Assembly: GCA_030248135.1 (NCBI GenBank)
Contig: JASANC010004083.1
Span: 1 to 64,000, forward strand
DNA length: 64,000 bases
Direction of reading: 5' to 3'
DNA from: Theristus sp. LFF4_11
Taxonomy: Eukaryota; Nematoda; Chromadorea; Monhysterida; Xyalidae
In this document: piece by piece, positions 35,001-47,600 of the stretch
Layout of the letters: every line of letters begins with the position of its first letter
How positions within the stretch are numbered: position 1 is the first letter of the stretch
Translations under genes and position numbers: made by a program
The notes under the pieces: generated by a model
Seen by the model: the letters and a program-made list of their open reading frames with translations, nothing else
What the model was told of the DNA's origin: nothing
The model's database searches: none

Positions 35001-38000
35001 AACAATCTTTTTTAATCATCAATGGTCAATTGCCGTTCCCGTTAAAAATGTGAAAAACGATTTTAAAGCTAATTGAATTGAAACGACAAAACGTAACGTT
35101 TTATAAAAATCGTTTTTGAATGTAATTTGTAATATTGCAATTTTGAATTTTTGCTTTTGAAATTGACACATTTTTTTAAATTAAACCCGCGTTTTGAAAA
35201 CAAACTTAAAATGCGAAGTTTATAAGTTTGCTGTATATTTTTACCTGTTCACGCTGCCTTGAGCCAATCCTTTTTTGAAAAGTGAAAAGAAAAATTTTGA
35301 ATTTTTGTTTTTGAAATTGACACATTTCTAATTACACCCGCTTGTTGAAACAATTTTAAAATGCGAAGTTTGTAATTATGTTTTTTTACCCGTTCACCCT
35401 GTTCTAAGCCAATCCTTTTTTGTAAAGTGAAAATATAAAAAATGAACAAAAAATATTGTTTTGAAAGCATAGTGCAATGAGCACTTCCAATGCCGATGTC
35501 ATTTTGCAACCCGATTTGAAATTTTGTTTTTGAAATGGACACATTTCTAATTAAACCCGCTTGTTAAAAACAAATTTAAAATGCGAAGTTTGTAATTCTG
35601 CTGTTATGTTTTTACCCGTTCACCCTGCTCTAAGCCAACCCCTTTTTTGTAAAGTGAAAATCTATATAAAAAATGAACAAAAAATATTGTCTTGTAAGCA
35701 AAGTGCAAAGAGCACTTGCAATGCTGATGTCGTATTGCAACCTGATTTTTAAAAACAATTGCAACCATTCTTTAATGTACGTTTTGCTTCATCTTTCGCT
35801 TTCGGTCATCAAGTTTTGAACGGCAACATTTGCCATTATTTGCCAATCGCATGCTAAGGCGCTATCGTGGATGACCAAAGAGTATCATGATGACTTCGCA
35901 GTGAAGCGTGACGCTTTTTGAAAAAAAATAAATGGCATTGATAATAGGTTAAAAATTGAGATGCAGCTTTTCAAATAGCAAAAATAAGCGCCAATTCAAA
36001 TTGCAGAAAAGTGATACAGACAAACAAACAAACAGACGGACACCACTATTATCTTAGTATTATGATGATGATGATGATAAATCCGTTGATGTCGCTAAAC
36101 TGCTTTTCCAGTTTTCATTCTCTCGTGTAATTCCTACCAACCAGTGACGACATTGTTGATCTCCCTCAAGTTGAGCGCATACAATTTGTTGTTTGGGTCC
36201 GTTCCGTAGTCGACATTGACGATCAGATAGTCGCCGTCGTCGCTGACCGAACCGCGTCTGCAGAAAAAACGTTGAAAGCTAGAGTCATCATCTTTGGAGT
36301 GAAAGTTCTTTCAATTTTTTTAAACTGAAGCGAACACACACTGCTGAACTCTGATATGTACAGCCAATGTCAAATGTAAGTACGTGACCAATCAGACCTT
36401 TGCAACCCAATCAAACTACCGTATTACCTCTATTAAACCCCCCCCCCCAAAATTAATAACCCCCCCCCCCAAAATAAACCCCCACCCCCTCGACAAGTTT
36501 CCAAATAACCCCCCCCCAAAAATAATCCTCCATGGGGGATTATTGAAACCTGTTTGAAACACATACCCAGCGAATTCAGTGGCTGGTTGCAGTGAAAATG
36601 ATGAAATTGTGCTACCAAAGGCCCCAAATGGATGAGTTAATGGTAATTTCATTACAAAAGGCTGTTGTAAAAGGAAATTTCTATGTAGAATAGAAGTTTT
36701 TGCGACTTCCTTCCTGCCATGGAAGGTATTTTTGCCATTTTGCCCACTCCTAAAAATGGTTTCCAAATAAACCCCCCCCCCCAAAAAATAAAGCCCCCCC
36801 CCCCAAAATAACCCCCCACCCCCAGAAGTCGCTGAAGAAATAAACCCCCATGGGGGTTTATTAGAGGTAATACGGTATTAATTTTGAAATGTCCGCAAAG
36901 AGAACACAATATTTTGCTGTGCTTATGGTTTCGCTAACAAACTTGGAAAATTGTTTTCCATTGTGCAGTATGTCGAATGATACGACAACATCAACACTGA
37001 ACAATCATCAAAAAAGTAACTTCCAAAGCCAACAAAATCTAACACCATGAGGCGTGGTTCGTCTGGGAAATCGACGACGACAATGTCTTCTGACTGCGGT
37101 GTGCCCATTTTATGGTAATAAAGGCTGTGAAACTCGTTCACGTCCGTTTCAGTACCGTCGTGATCTGCCTCACGTTGCGGGTATCGCTGCGCAGAAGAAA
37201 AATGTTGGCTTGAAGAAGAAAAAAGCTTTCTAAAATGTTGTTGAAAATATTCAACTTTCAGAGTTCATACCGAGTAAAAGACGCCGCTGTTATCAATTGT
37301 CCATGAAATGCGAGAGAATTTTATTTCCGTCAAAACGTCGACCAATGGCTCACGTGATGGCACTTTCATGAACTGAAGGTTTTAAAATTCAAATTATAAA
37401 GTCAAACAACAAAGTCAACAGTCTAAATGTCCATATCTCAAAGAATTGACATTTTCATAATCCTTTCCACAATTTTCACTTGGACCAACCTTCACAGTAA
37501 TCCAATCAGAGCCTTGTACCGAAATAGAATATGCCATCAATGAACCGTCCTCAGTGAATGAAGTGCCTTTGACGGCTGTTGTACCGTCTTCCGACAACGT
37601 GTTCGGATCGAAAAACACTTCGCCGGTTTCTTCCGGACATTCAGTGATGTAAAGCACGCTGAACAAACGTCAAACTTGATTTGATGTTGACTAATTTTAG
37701 AGTTATAAACTGAAAAAAACACTCACTCTTGATTCTGCAGACCGGAATTGTACCAGTAGAAATAGTAGTCGCCGTGCTTTGATGGTACGCCGAACTTTTC
37801 GTGATCCCATACCTTGGTTAATCTGCAAAACAAGATTTCAGTAAAATTAGATTATTTCTGAAACATAAAATGAAAACAATGTGCGTACCGTATTACCCCC
37901 ATTAAACCCCCCCCCACCATTAATCCCCCCCCACCAATAAACCCCCACCCCCCGACCAGTTTCCGAATAATCCCCCCCCCCACAAATAATCCCCCATGGG

Positions 38001-40208
38001 GGATTATTGGAGACCTGTTTGAAACACATACCCAGCGAATTCAGTGGCTGGTTGCAGTGAAAATGATGAAATTGTGCTACCAAAGGCCCCAAATGGGTGA
38101 GTTAATAGTAATTTCATTACAAAAGGCTGTTATAAAAGGAAATTTCTATGTAGAGTACGGTATGGCCGGTTAAACATGGCAGCTTTTTTCAGGGTGCAAG
38201 GAGCGCGCGAATTTTGAATGAAAGAAAAAAGACGTTCAGAAACCCAATTGTGTGCTAAATTTGACGCGTTTTTTTTAACTAATGGATTATCCGCGCTCTT
38301 CTTTTTATTTTTTTATCCCTTCTACGCATGATTAAGAATTACGTTGGCTTTTTTTGAAAAAGACAACTCCTAGTCTGCGGCTGATCTCGCCTTGATGGAC
38401 TGCCTCATTTATTCGGCCATACCGTAGAAGTTTCTGCGACTTTCTTGCCTGCCCTGCAATGTATTTTTGCCATTTTTCAACAAACCCCCACCCCTAGAAT
38501 TTTTTTTGTAAATAAACCCCCCCCCCCACCAATAATCCCCCCCCCCCACCAATAAACCCCCACCCCTAAAAGTCGCTGACGTATTAATCCCCCATGGGGG
38601 TTTATTGGGGGTAATACGGTATATGTCATGTTATTTTATTCCTCATTTTAAACGGAAATCTTTGACATCATCCACTTTTTTCTTTGACATCCACAAAAAC
38701 CCTCCCTAACAATCAGGCAAGTGTTGCCGCGCAGAACTGATGAAGTAAATAAACTTTTACGGTATACCGTGTCTTGATTTTGGTGCGCAGTGGGCTGTTT
38801 TCCAAGAATGGCATTGAAATATTGTTCAGCTCTTCAACGAATTCAGCTGTTTCTGGCGCATCGGGATCCTCCAGCCATCGGTATGGATCTTTGACCTGCA
38901 ACAATTCGGGGTTAGTTTACTTCTTGTGATCACTGAAATTTTTCAGAATTGGCCCATTTCACAATCACCGCGAACAAAAATCAAATAAACAAAACAACAG
39001 CCAGCATGATGTGTGAACGTGTACCGTGGTGTGGTTTATCGCATGAATCAATAAATAAATGACACGCGATGTTCTGTACAGTGATCAGAAACTTGTACAG
39101 ACACTTTGCTGCAAGCACATGTAACTTGCGTTTCACGAGCAGTATCCCGCCACTTCACTTGTCGCCCTCGTAGCCCGGTGGTAGTGCGTTAGACTATTGT
39201 CTCTGCGCTCGGGGGATCGAGCCCCGCCGAGGGGTGTATAGGCACTTCTTTAATGACAGAAAACTCGATGGACGCCCCACTCAATGGCGTTCTGTACGCT
39301 TCTCTGGGTTGGCTGTGGCTAAAAACATCGCTAAAAACCCTAACAACCACAACCACAACAATCAACAACAACAATCAACCACAACAACAACCGCAACAAC
39401 AACCACAACAACAATCAACTTCCACCTGCTAGCGCCTGGGCAGCAATAAAGTTTTCAATCCATTTACGATATTGCGGCGGCAACCTGCGCCATTAATCGC
39501 GATACTGGACTTTTTACGTCTGGCGGCTTTTTGTTCTGTCTGATTGATTTTGAAAAACAAATTTTAAAACAAAACTCACAATTGTCCCATGATAGTCGTC
39601 TTCGACAGACTCGTTTCGCCACGCTTGCGGATAGCGAATCCGGGCAGCTTTTGTCGACGTGCGCCTATGCGGGCACGCTTGAGCGACGGTCAAATATGCC
39701 AACGAAACTGCAAAAACATACAAAAACGTCACGTCATAAAGGCAAAATTACAAAAAGTTTTACACGTTTGGTTTTCTACAAGTGGTTGAAAACCATAACT
39801 GAACCGACTCTTTTTCTAAAAATAAAAATTATTTCGATTGATATATTCGGACGTCGTTCGGCTTTCACCTGTGCGGCTTTTCCAAAACCATTCGTTCAGG
39901 CAGATTCCCAAGCTAAAAAATGTCAGAACAGGTGTCCAGTGTCCTATACCCACGGTGTGCACTCCGCTTGGGTGTCCCGCGTTGTGTCCTGTTCCGCGAG
40001 GAGTCACGGATATAAAAGTGGCAATACCAGAACTTGGCGATTTGCGCCACTTTTATTCACATACTCGCGGACACCCAGGGGAAAAAACCAGACACCTTCT
40101 TCGGACACTTTTCAGCGCGCCGCCTCCCTCCCAAACGAAAACAGCTTTTTACAACCTCAATGGTTTTGAAATCGACTCACCTCCAATGAAGGCAAGCAGG
40201 TATGTCAT
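32071..40208 (-). CDS. Secreted prolyl oligopeptidase A (S9A), possible splice defect
   Basis: Exons (minus): 40181-40208, 39580-39707, 38768-38895, 37727-37822, 37490-37658, 37271-37372, 37044-37186, 36142-36257, 34518-34567, 34339-34434, 34156-34260, 33962-34063, 33720-33803, 33510-33623, 33207-33358, 33013-33129, 32829-32924, 32609-32710, 32234-32459, 32071-32154; 2238 nt, 745 aa. Exons 1-2 give a signal peptide ([20 protein letters not shown]). A beta-propeller precedes the alpha/beta-hydrolase part; the triad is Ser584 (GGSNGG), Asp669 (DHDDR) and His709 (AGHGSG). The enzyme cuts after proline in short peptides. Exon 13 (AFYAFESF) is preceded by TTTTTTGG where the paralogues have CAG or TAG, and the intron after exon 15 seems to start with GC. 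If the GG acceptor is real, the gene may be mis-spliced. Similarity to the neighbour at 41689-49578 is highest. Confidence 0.85.
34588..34725. mobile_element. TA-flanked MITE, CAGTCGAACTCTAAATTATG family
   Basis: Inverted ends CAGTCGAACTCTAAATTATG and CATAATTTAGTGTTCGACTG, TA on both sides, interior with GCTTTCTGTGCAAACCAAAC and GCACAGAAAGCATGC. Its edge is about 20 bp from the splice acceptor of prolyl oligopeptidase A exon 9. Confidence 0.75.
34786..36075. mobile_element. Probable 1.3-kb mobile insertion with hairpin start and microsatellite end
   Basis: It opens with CCCGTGCCTACGGCACGG, a stem-loop, and closes with a CAAACAAACAAACAGACGGA stretch, then GATGATGATGATGAT. Inside, about 35143-35755, lie three diverged tandem units of roughly 220 bp with AAAATGCGAAGTTTGTAA, ACCCGTTCACCCTG and AAGCCAATCCTTTTTT. 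Such ends are seen in several non-autonomous elements; the class cannot be fixed here. It occupies an intron of prolyl oligopeptidase A. Confidence 0.4.
36419..36875. mobile_element. C/G-run MITE, copy 1
   Basis: 457 bp, TA on both sides, ends CCGTATTACCTCTATTAAAC / complement of TTTATTAGAGGTAATACGG. Both arms consist of [18 protein letters not shown] repeats with runs of 7-10 C. The middle is unique (TGGCTGGTTGCAGTGAAAAT). Other copies: 37888-38619, 48243-48700 and, reversed, 62635-63096. The strand with G runs could form quadruplexes. Confidence 0.9.
37888..38619. mobile_element. C/G-run MITE, copy 2, interrupted
   Basis: Same ends and core as the copy at 36419, but 732 bp because another MITE (38158-38424) sits in it. 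Uninterrupted copies read TGTAGAGTAGAAGTTT at this spot; here the sequence is TGTAGAGTA, element, TAGAAGTTT. It lies between exons 3 and 4 of prolyl oligopeptidase A. Confidence 0.92.
38158..38424 (-). mobile_element. CAGTATGGCCG-family MITE nested in a C/G-run MITE
   Basis: 267 bp, ends CGGTATGGCCG / CGGCCATACCG, flanked by duplicated TA. Opposite in orientation to the copy at 17803 and of the same orientation as 42080. The host's uninterrupted copies supply a clean empty site, proving TA-targeted transposition. Confidence 0.92.
39164..39413 (+). mobile_element. tRNA-derived SINE, copy 2
   Basis: Head CCCTCGTAGCCCGGTGGTAG and GGGATCGAGCCCCGCCGAGG matches the copy at 10712; the body has CTCGATGGACGCCCCACTCA and GGCTGTGGCTAAAAACATCG. 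The tail is a long CAACAACAA-type repeat. It lies in the intron after exon 2 of prolyl oligopeptidase A. Confidence 0.8.
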
Positions 40209-41688
40209 AATCTTCAATCAATTGAAAACATTTGACGAGTTGATGCCATATATGCACAGTTACAATTAAACTGAAATATAAAAAGGCAGCCAGCAATTTT
40301 TTTGATGAAAAAAACATAAAAACGCAAATCAGTTTGACAGTTTTTTAAAATCGCCGATTTTTCAACGCGCATATTGACGTAATTGCGACAAAAATGTAAT
40401 GCTACAAAATAGACGTGTTGTGGGAGTGTAGTGGCAGCAGCAGCTACACACAACCACATTAGATACGCTGTAATAGGGGCGAGGAGCGAAAGGGAGAAAT
40501 TACTTTTGCGGTTAAAATGTGGAATGCAATTCACCATAGAATTTCACCCGACCGTGGCAAATGCGACCTCCACCACCGTCTCTCTTTTGCTTTTATAGCT
40601 ACCGATTTTACAGTTTCTCAGTTTACTTTTTTGTGGTTTTATTGGCTAATCTCTGGACTGTGATGCCGAGGAATAGCGAAAACATGTAAACACTATTCGC
40701 CTGACCTTTTTAGTGGCGCGGAGCTAATAAAACTACGGAACTAGTTTGCAGATACCGTTATAAAACACGCCAAAGGCACAAAGCTTGGATGACGGGAAAA
40801 TGCACCATGAAATGTAGAGTTGTTTCCTGACGCGCCCAACAGTTCAGCATTTTTAAGTTCTTTCAATTTATTGGAAGAAGGTGGTTTTGTATTAGACGGA
40901 GTTGTAAAAATAAGTGAAATAACGGAAAGTGGGTTTTGATTGTCAAATATTGGTCCTGCGAAAAATCACAAACCAAAAGCTTTTCAATGTTACGGCTTTA
41001 AAAAACTGACAAACCACCAATGAAAACGACGAGTAGGTGGCCCTATTTTTGGGGTCCGGTTCTGTTCGATCAAGTATTTTTTTGCAAATTCGTTGTTTAT
41101 AAAGAGATAACACTGAAAATGACTATTTTACCAGCCAGAATTTTCCAAACTTCAAGATACGAATGTGTTTGCAGCAGTGATATTCGAACTTTGTCAAGCT
41201 TTCCATTGTCGAATCTGGTGACTCAGAAAGTTTTCTAACAAACACGAACAGTATGGACAGTCATCAGCAAATTATTCAGCAGTTTTCGACCAAAACGGGA
41301 ATGGATTTAGGAAGATCCGAGGGAACATTGGTAGGCGTAAGAGTGGCTTATTAACCATTCATATAAGGAAGACTATTCATCATCAGGGGGCGTACCCGTT
41401 CCCGGCTCCCACTACTTGTGCAACTGACGTTCTCGTTTACTCTGGCGAGTTTTTAGTTGCTTTTTTATACAAAAGTTTGAGAGTTTATTTTATGTGTAGG
41501 TAATTTAAAAACTTTATGTACAATGGAAATCACACGCATTCAAAACCTAAAACACTATATGGCTCGTATTGAAATGTTTTAGCAACTTGTAAACATTGTT
41601 TAATTTTTTAACATAACACTTTGTATCTGTTTGGCAGACAGGTGGTGACACAGTATCTGTTCATTCACTCAGCGTTTGATATAGTCTG
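40209..41688. other. Spacer between prolyl oligopeptidase genes A and B
   Basis: This holds the promoter of gene A and the 3' flank of gene B, both on the minus strand. I see no exon, no strong repeat and no RNA gene. The sequence is A/T-rich with ordinary composition. Confidence 0.45.
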
Positions 41689-44600
41689 TCAGTCCACCCA
41701 TGATATCACAAGGACGCGTGTTAGAAACGAGTACACGTCGATAAGTTCATCGATCTGAAAAAAAGCTACCTTTCCGCGATTCTCTTTAACCCCAATGACA
41801 CGTGCAAGAAAACCCAAATCGAACCTTTTTCTTTGTCGGTTTCCCCGAGCCGTGACCGGCTTTCACTTCGACGCGACAGAGGAGTGGATTGGTCTGTGTG
41901 ACTGAGTGCGGTGCGACGACGTGGTACAGCTGTGCCATGTACTTGAGGGTGTGGAGGGGTACCACGCGGTCATCGTGGTCGGCCGTGGTCAACAGCATCG
42001 CTGGAAACTGACCGGTCGACGGGTAGCGAAGGTTGTGCAGGGGAGAGTATCTGGTGAAGAGAAGAGTTTTTTATCAATACGGGATAGCCGAGTAAACATG
42101 GCAGTTTTTTTCAGGGTGTAAGGAGCGCGCGAAATTTGAATGAAAGAAAAAACACTTGGAAACCCAGTTGTGTGTAAATTTGACGCGTTTTTTAACTTAA
42201 TGATGCTTGTGCTATTCTGTTTTTTCTTTCGTCATTGCACACACGATTCGGAATTATCTTGGCATTCTTGAAAAAGACAATGCCTAGTCTTTGACTGATC
42301 CCACCTTGATGGACTGCCTTATTTATTCGGCATACTGTACTACCTGCAGACCGGACAGAATCGTTATTAGGACAGTAGTACGGACTTGCCTGTATCTAGT
42401 TAAGATACGTAGTCGAAAGGTTGATATTAGATGAAAAGGTCCGTTACGCTGAACCGTAAAAGGCTCACTTGTAAAGAAACTCGAAATCTTCTGGGTCATC
42501 AGGATTGCCGTACTCCGGTATCCACGCAGCGCCGATTGTAAATTTGTGGAACCGCAGCATATCGAAAGTTCTGCAAAACGTCAAAGTTTATGGCTAGAGT
42601 TTGAAAGGTATAGAAACTTCTGATCCTGCACTGTTTTAGAAGAACTTTTAAAATGAAAAGCAAAAGCCCTGGTTGCAAACCGTAATTGAAACGAAAATCA
42701 AACTGTATGCGGTTTCGAGTTTTTAGAAGTGATTTAGAACTTCGATAAGTTGCGATTTATAACAGTGAATACGGCAGATTTAGAGAGAGTCCTTATTTTG
42801 CTGTACCCGACGTGTGCGATAGCTGCTCCGAACAAATTCGGTCGTTGATTAACGCACGCCGCCACCAGAAGACCACCATTGGAGCCACCTCGAATGGCCA
42901 GTCTACAAGAAATACTTGAGATTTGATTAAAGCAAAAAACTAAAATCAAATGCATATGGCAGGCCAGTCACTTTGCCGGCGATGTGATGTTCGATTTGTC
43001 CAGATACTCTGCGATCGCGATGAAATCATCGAAAACGTTCTGCTTCTTGTCACGCATTCCTGCTTCGTGCCATTCTTCGCCAAACTCACTGCAGTCGGAA
43101 ACAGAAACAAAAAGAGTAAAAGCTTTATAAAAGGAAGAAAAAATACTGCTAGCCGCAAACCCGCCGCCGCGAAGATTGGCGAGCACAAAAACGCCACGCA
43201 AATTCTGCAGCAGCAAGATTCTGTCAGGACGAAAATACGGCAGCAATGAGACGCCGAAGCCGCCGTAGCCGTACAGGAGCGTTGGATTTTGACCGCTTGT
43301 CATGTTCAATGACTAAACAACAACAAAAAGTCTATTAACACTGCTCAATCAAAACTAAACTAAACTAAACTTTTTCGCCAAAATCAAAACTTTTAAACCA
43401 GACCTTGTGATGAACGATGTACGCCGGAATCTCGGTGCCGTCCTTACTTGGAATGCGTCTCTGCACCACTTGAAACTGATTAGCGTCAAAGCCGAACACT
43501 TTCGTTCGACGGAATACCTGGCGCGTTGTTGAAATAAAAAAAAACTTCAAAGGTTTTTATAAACACGAAAAACATTTTCTATTTTTATAAAACAATGTTC
43601 GCTCACTGAAGTGCGCACGTGCGGTGCATTGCTGACGTCGATGCGATGTTGAACGCTTGGTGTTGTGAATGATTGAAGAGTGAAGAATACCTACGGAGAC
43701 GCTTGGATGAAGCGACGTTGAAACATTGGAGAAATTAATTTTGCACTGCTGACCAATCATAATACTAAACAATTGACCGCATTTGCACTAGATCACAGTT
43801 CCTGTATACCTGGTCTTACATCACCGCATCGCCCATGTTGACTTTGTTTAAAAAACCTCATAAAAATAAATTGTTTACCTCCGGTGAATATTTCTTGCTC
43901 GATACACTTGTAACAGTTCCAATCTCAATCGGTATCTTCTGCAAGTGCGTTCCATTCAGGTCGTAAATGAAGAGCTCGTTCTGAAAAACAAAAGAACCTT
44001 TTTTCCAAATACAGATGACCAAAAATTGGAAACAATAAGATAAATTGGATAAATAAATAAATAAATAAATAATAAATAAACAATAGGACAAAAAAGGGGT
44101 GGGGGGGTGGGGGTTGGGGGGGGGGTATTTAGTTTTGGGGGTTGGGGGTAATTAATCGGAACAAAAATTGAGACACTAATGGTAACCGATGCGAGACAAA
44201 AAACAAGATCGATTTTAAATCTATAACAGTACCTTGACATTTTCCATGTTGCTCACGAGCAGCTTGTCGCCGTGACCGGCTACAAGAACCCAGGAAAGCA
44301 CTGCAACACGATCCTCCGGGATCACGGTTATCCAGTCTCTCTAAAAGTGCTGTCTATGACTTATCGGCTGTCTAGATTTAAATCAGACTGGGCTTTATTA
44401 TCAACTCACTTTCTCTGGTTTATCGAGCGTCATTTTCATCAGTTTAAACTTTGGCGCATTATAATTGGTCAAGAAGAAGAACTCATTTCCATTGTTGGTG
44501 ACATACTGAAAAGGGAAAATTGACAAGCAATCAATGAAAACGCTAAAAACTGCTGCAGCTAACCCTGTACGAGGCGCGTAACTCCGGTACTATTGGAATT

Positions 44601-47600
44601 AATTTCGGACGTTCTGCAACATTGTTTGATTAATTTAATTTTTTTAGCTTTTAAAGTGTTTTTTATAGATAATGCTCGTATTCAACTCGCAACAACAAAA
44701 AAACCTGTCTATGACCAACCAGTGACAACATTGTTGATCTCCCTCAAGTTGAGCGCGTACAATTTGTTGTTTGCGTCTGTTCCGTAGTCGACATTGACAA
44801 TCAGGTAGTCACCGTCGTCGGTTACCCAGCCATTTCTGCATTAAAAAACGTTTAAGTGAAGAATCCGATAATCGCCCGGTTCTATAGTTCTCGCTCATCT
44901 CGAAACATAATGAGTGAAGTGAACTTCACAAAAAGTAAAACCCATACATAACCACTCCGGATAATAAATTGGCTTTAAAACCATAATCAAATAAACCACG
45001 AGTCTGAACGGCCGTTAAAAAACAACATTTTCAAAAAGCAACAATACTCTAACACGGTGAGGCGTGGTTCGTCTGGGAAATCGACGACGACAATGTCTTC
45101 TGACTGCGGTGTGCCCATTTTATGGTAATAAAGGCTGTGAAACTCGTTCACGTCCGTTTCAGTACCGTCGTGATCTGCCTCACGTTGCGGGTATCGCTGC
45201 GCAGAAAAAAAAGTTGGAAACTTGGAAAAGAAAAAAGCTGAAATGTTATATAAAAATGTTTGCTTAAAAATCAACTTTTAGAGCTGATACCGAGTAAAAG
45301 ACGCCACTGTTGTCAATTGTCCATGAGACGCCAGAGAATTTTATCTTTCTCAAAACGTCAGCCAGTGGCTCGCGTGATGGCACTTTCATGAACTGAAGGT
45401 ATCAATTTTTAATCTTTCAATCTTGAAGTTGTGATAAAAAAGCTCAAATTTTACATCGTTTCAAAGAATTCTTTTCTAATCTTGTTTCTACTCTAATCTA
45501 ATTAATATCTGTTGTTTCTTTTCTAATCGCACTTTTCAGTTGGCACAACCTTCACAGTGACCCAATCGGAGCCTTGCACCGAAATAGAATACGCCATCAA
45601 TGAACCGTCCACAGTGAATGAAGTGCCTGTGACAGCTGTCGTACCGTCTTCCGACAACATGTTCGGATCGAAAAACACGTGACCAGGATTGTCGAGACAA
45701 CCAGTCTTGTATAACACTCTGGAAATGAGTGTCTTGTGTGACACACGAAGATACAATGTATTTCAATTTCAAAAAAAACGGAAACTGAAACGGAAAAACA
45801 GACGAAAATGAAAAGAACGCACTTTTGATTCTGCAGGCCGGAATTATACCAGTAGAAATAATACTGCCCGTGCTTTGACGGAACGCTGTATTGTTCGTGA
45901 TCAAATAATTCGTTTAATCTAAAAAATGTCCGTTTTTATTTTTTAGTTTTCTGCAGTCAAACTGGGTTCGCTCTTCGCCAAGCAAATTTGAATTGTGAAT
46001 CGATTTTGCTAAAAATGCATATTATTTTTGTCAAGCTGGGCCCGATCCTATCCTAAACATTGCTTTTGTTGCCTATTTCACGATAACACGAAAACCTTCC
46101 TTGTCAGATCAGGAAAGCGTTTTACCGCGAAAGGATTTAAGGAGGATTTAGCAATTAGTTTTTTGTGCGTACGCACGGACATGACACGTAAAAAATGGCC
46201 ACGCGATTTAGAAATCGTGTCGTGTGTGCTAGCATTACGGACACGATTAGTTTGCGCACGTGATTTAGAACGACGTTTGTGCGTACGGACGATAAACTAA
46301 ATGGTGTTTCCGCCTTTATCTGTATAACTTCGTTTACGGTATACCGCGTTTTGATTTTCTGGCGCAGTGGACTGTTGTCAAAAAACTCCTTGGAAACATT
46401 GTTCAGCTTGTCAACGTATTTAATGGTGGCAGGCGCATCCGGATTTTCCAACCATCGGTACGGATCTTTGACCTGCCGAAAGGTTTGAACGCGGTTAGGT
46501 TCAACGCACACACACTGACAGTCCTTTTTTATTGGTAGCCGCGCTTAAAAAAGTGCGTTCAAACTGTAAATCATTTTCAGATTTTACTTTCTGACGTTGA
46601 ACGTACTAACATCGCAATTGCTGCATAACAGAGGACCCAAATTCAAAACAGCCAATCAGCTGATAATCCGCAAATTACAGTTCGACTATGGATTTGTCGT
46701 TTTCAAAAGTTGTCTTTTATTATTTTAATATTGTTTTATATAATTTAATTTAATTTAATAATAAATTAAATATTTTAATAAACAGAACATTGAAAAAACC
46801 CTAACAATTGTCCCGTGATAGTTGTCTTTAGCGGTCTCGTTTCGCCACGCTTGTGGATATTGAAGACGGTCCTTGTCAGGACTTGGTGATTGAGATGGAA
46901 CGTACGGTGGTATGTATGGCACATTATTGGTCGGTTTTGCTGTCACATGGTCCTTTTCATACGGCACATTATCGGTTGGTTTTGCTGTCACATAGTCCTT
47001 TTCATACGGCACATTATCGGTTGGTTTTGCTGTCACATGGTCCTTTTCATACGGCACATTATCGGTTGGTTTTGCTGTCACATGGTCCTTTTCATACGGC
47101 ACATCATTGGTTGGTTTTGCTGTCACATGGTCCTTTTCATACGGCACATTATCGGTTGGTTTTGCTGTCACATGGTCCTTTTCATACGGCACATCATTGG
47201 TTGGTTTTGCTGTCACATGGTCCTTTTCATACGGCACATTATCGGTTGGTTTTGCTGTCACATGGTCCTTTTCATACGGCACATTATCGGTTGGTTTTGC
47301 TGTCACATGGTCCTTTTCATACGGCACATCATTGGTTGGTTTTGCTGTCACATGGTCCTTTTCATACGGCACATTATCGGTTGGTTTTGCTGTCACATGG
47401 TCCTTTTCATACGGCACATCATTGGTTGGTTTTGCTGTCCAGTAGTCAACTTCAGAAGTGCGTTGTCGATGAAATGACTCTCGATTTGGCCTCCAAAAAC
47501 GCTTTTCTTCTTTGCGAAGCAGCTCTCCCAGACGCTCTAGGCCTGACGGCTTTTGCGCTGAAAATGTTAACAAACACCATGGAAGGAAACCAATGCCACT

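Noticed and set aside
36416..36909. Gly-rich open frames on the minus strand
   Set aside because: They are translations of the C/G runs of the MITE and recur in every copy of it.
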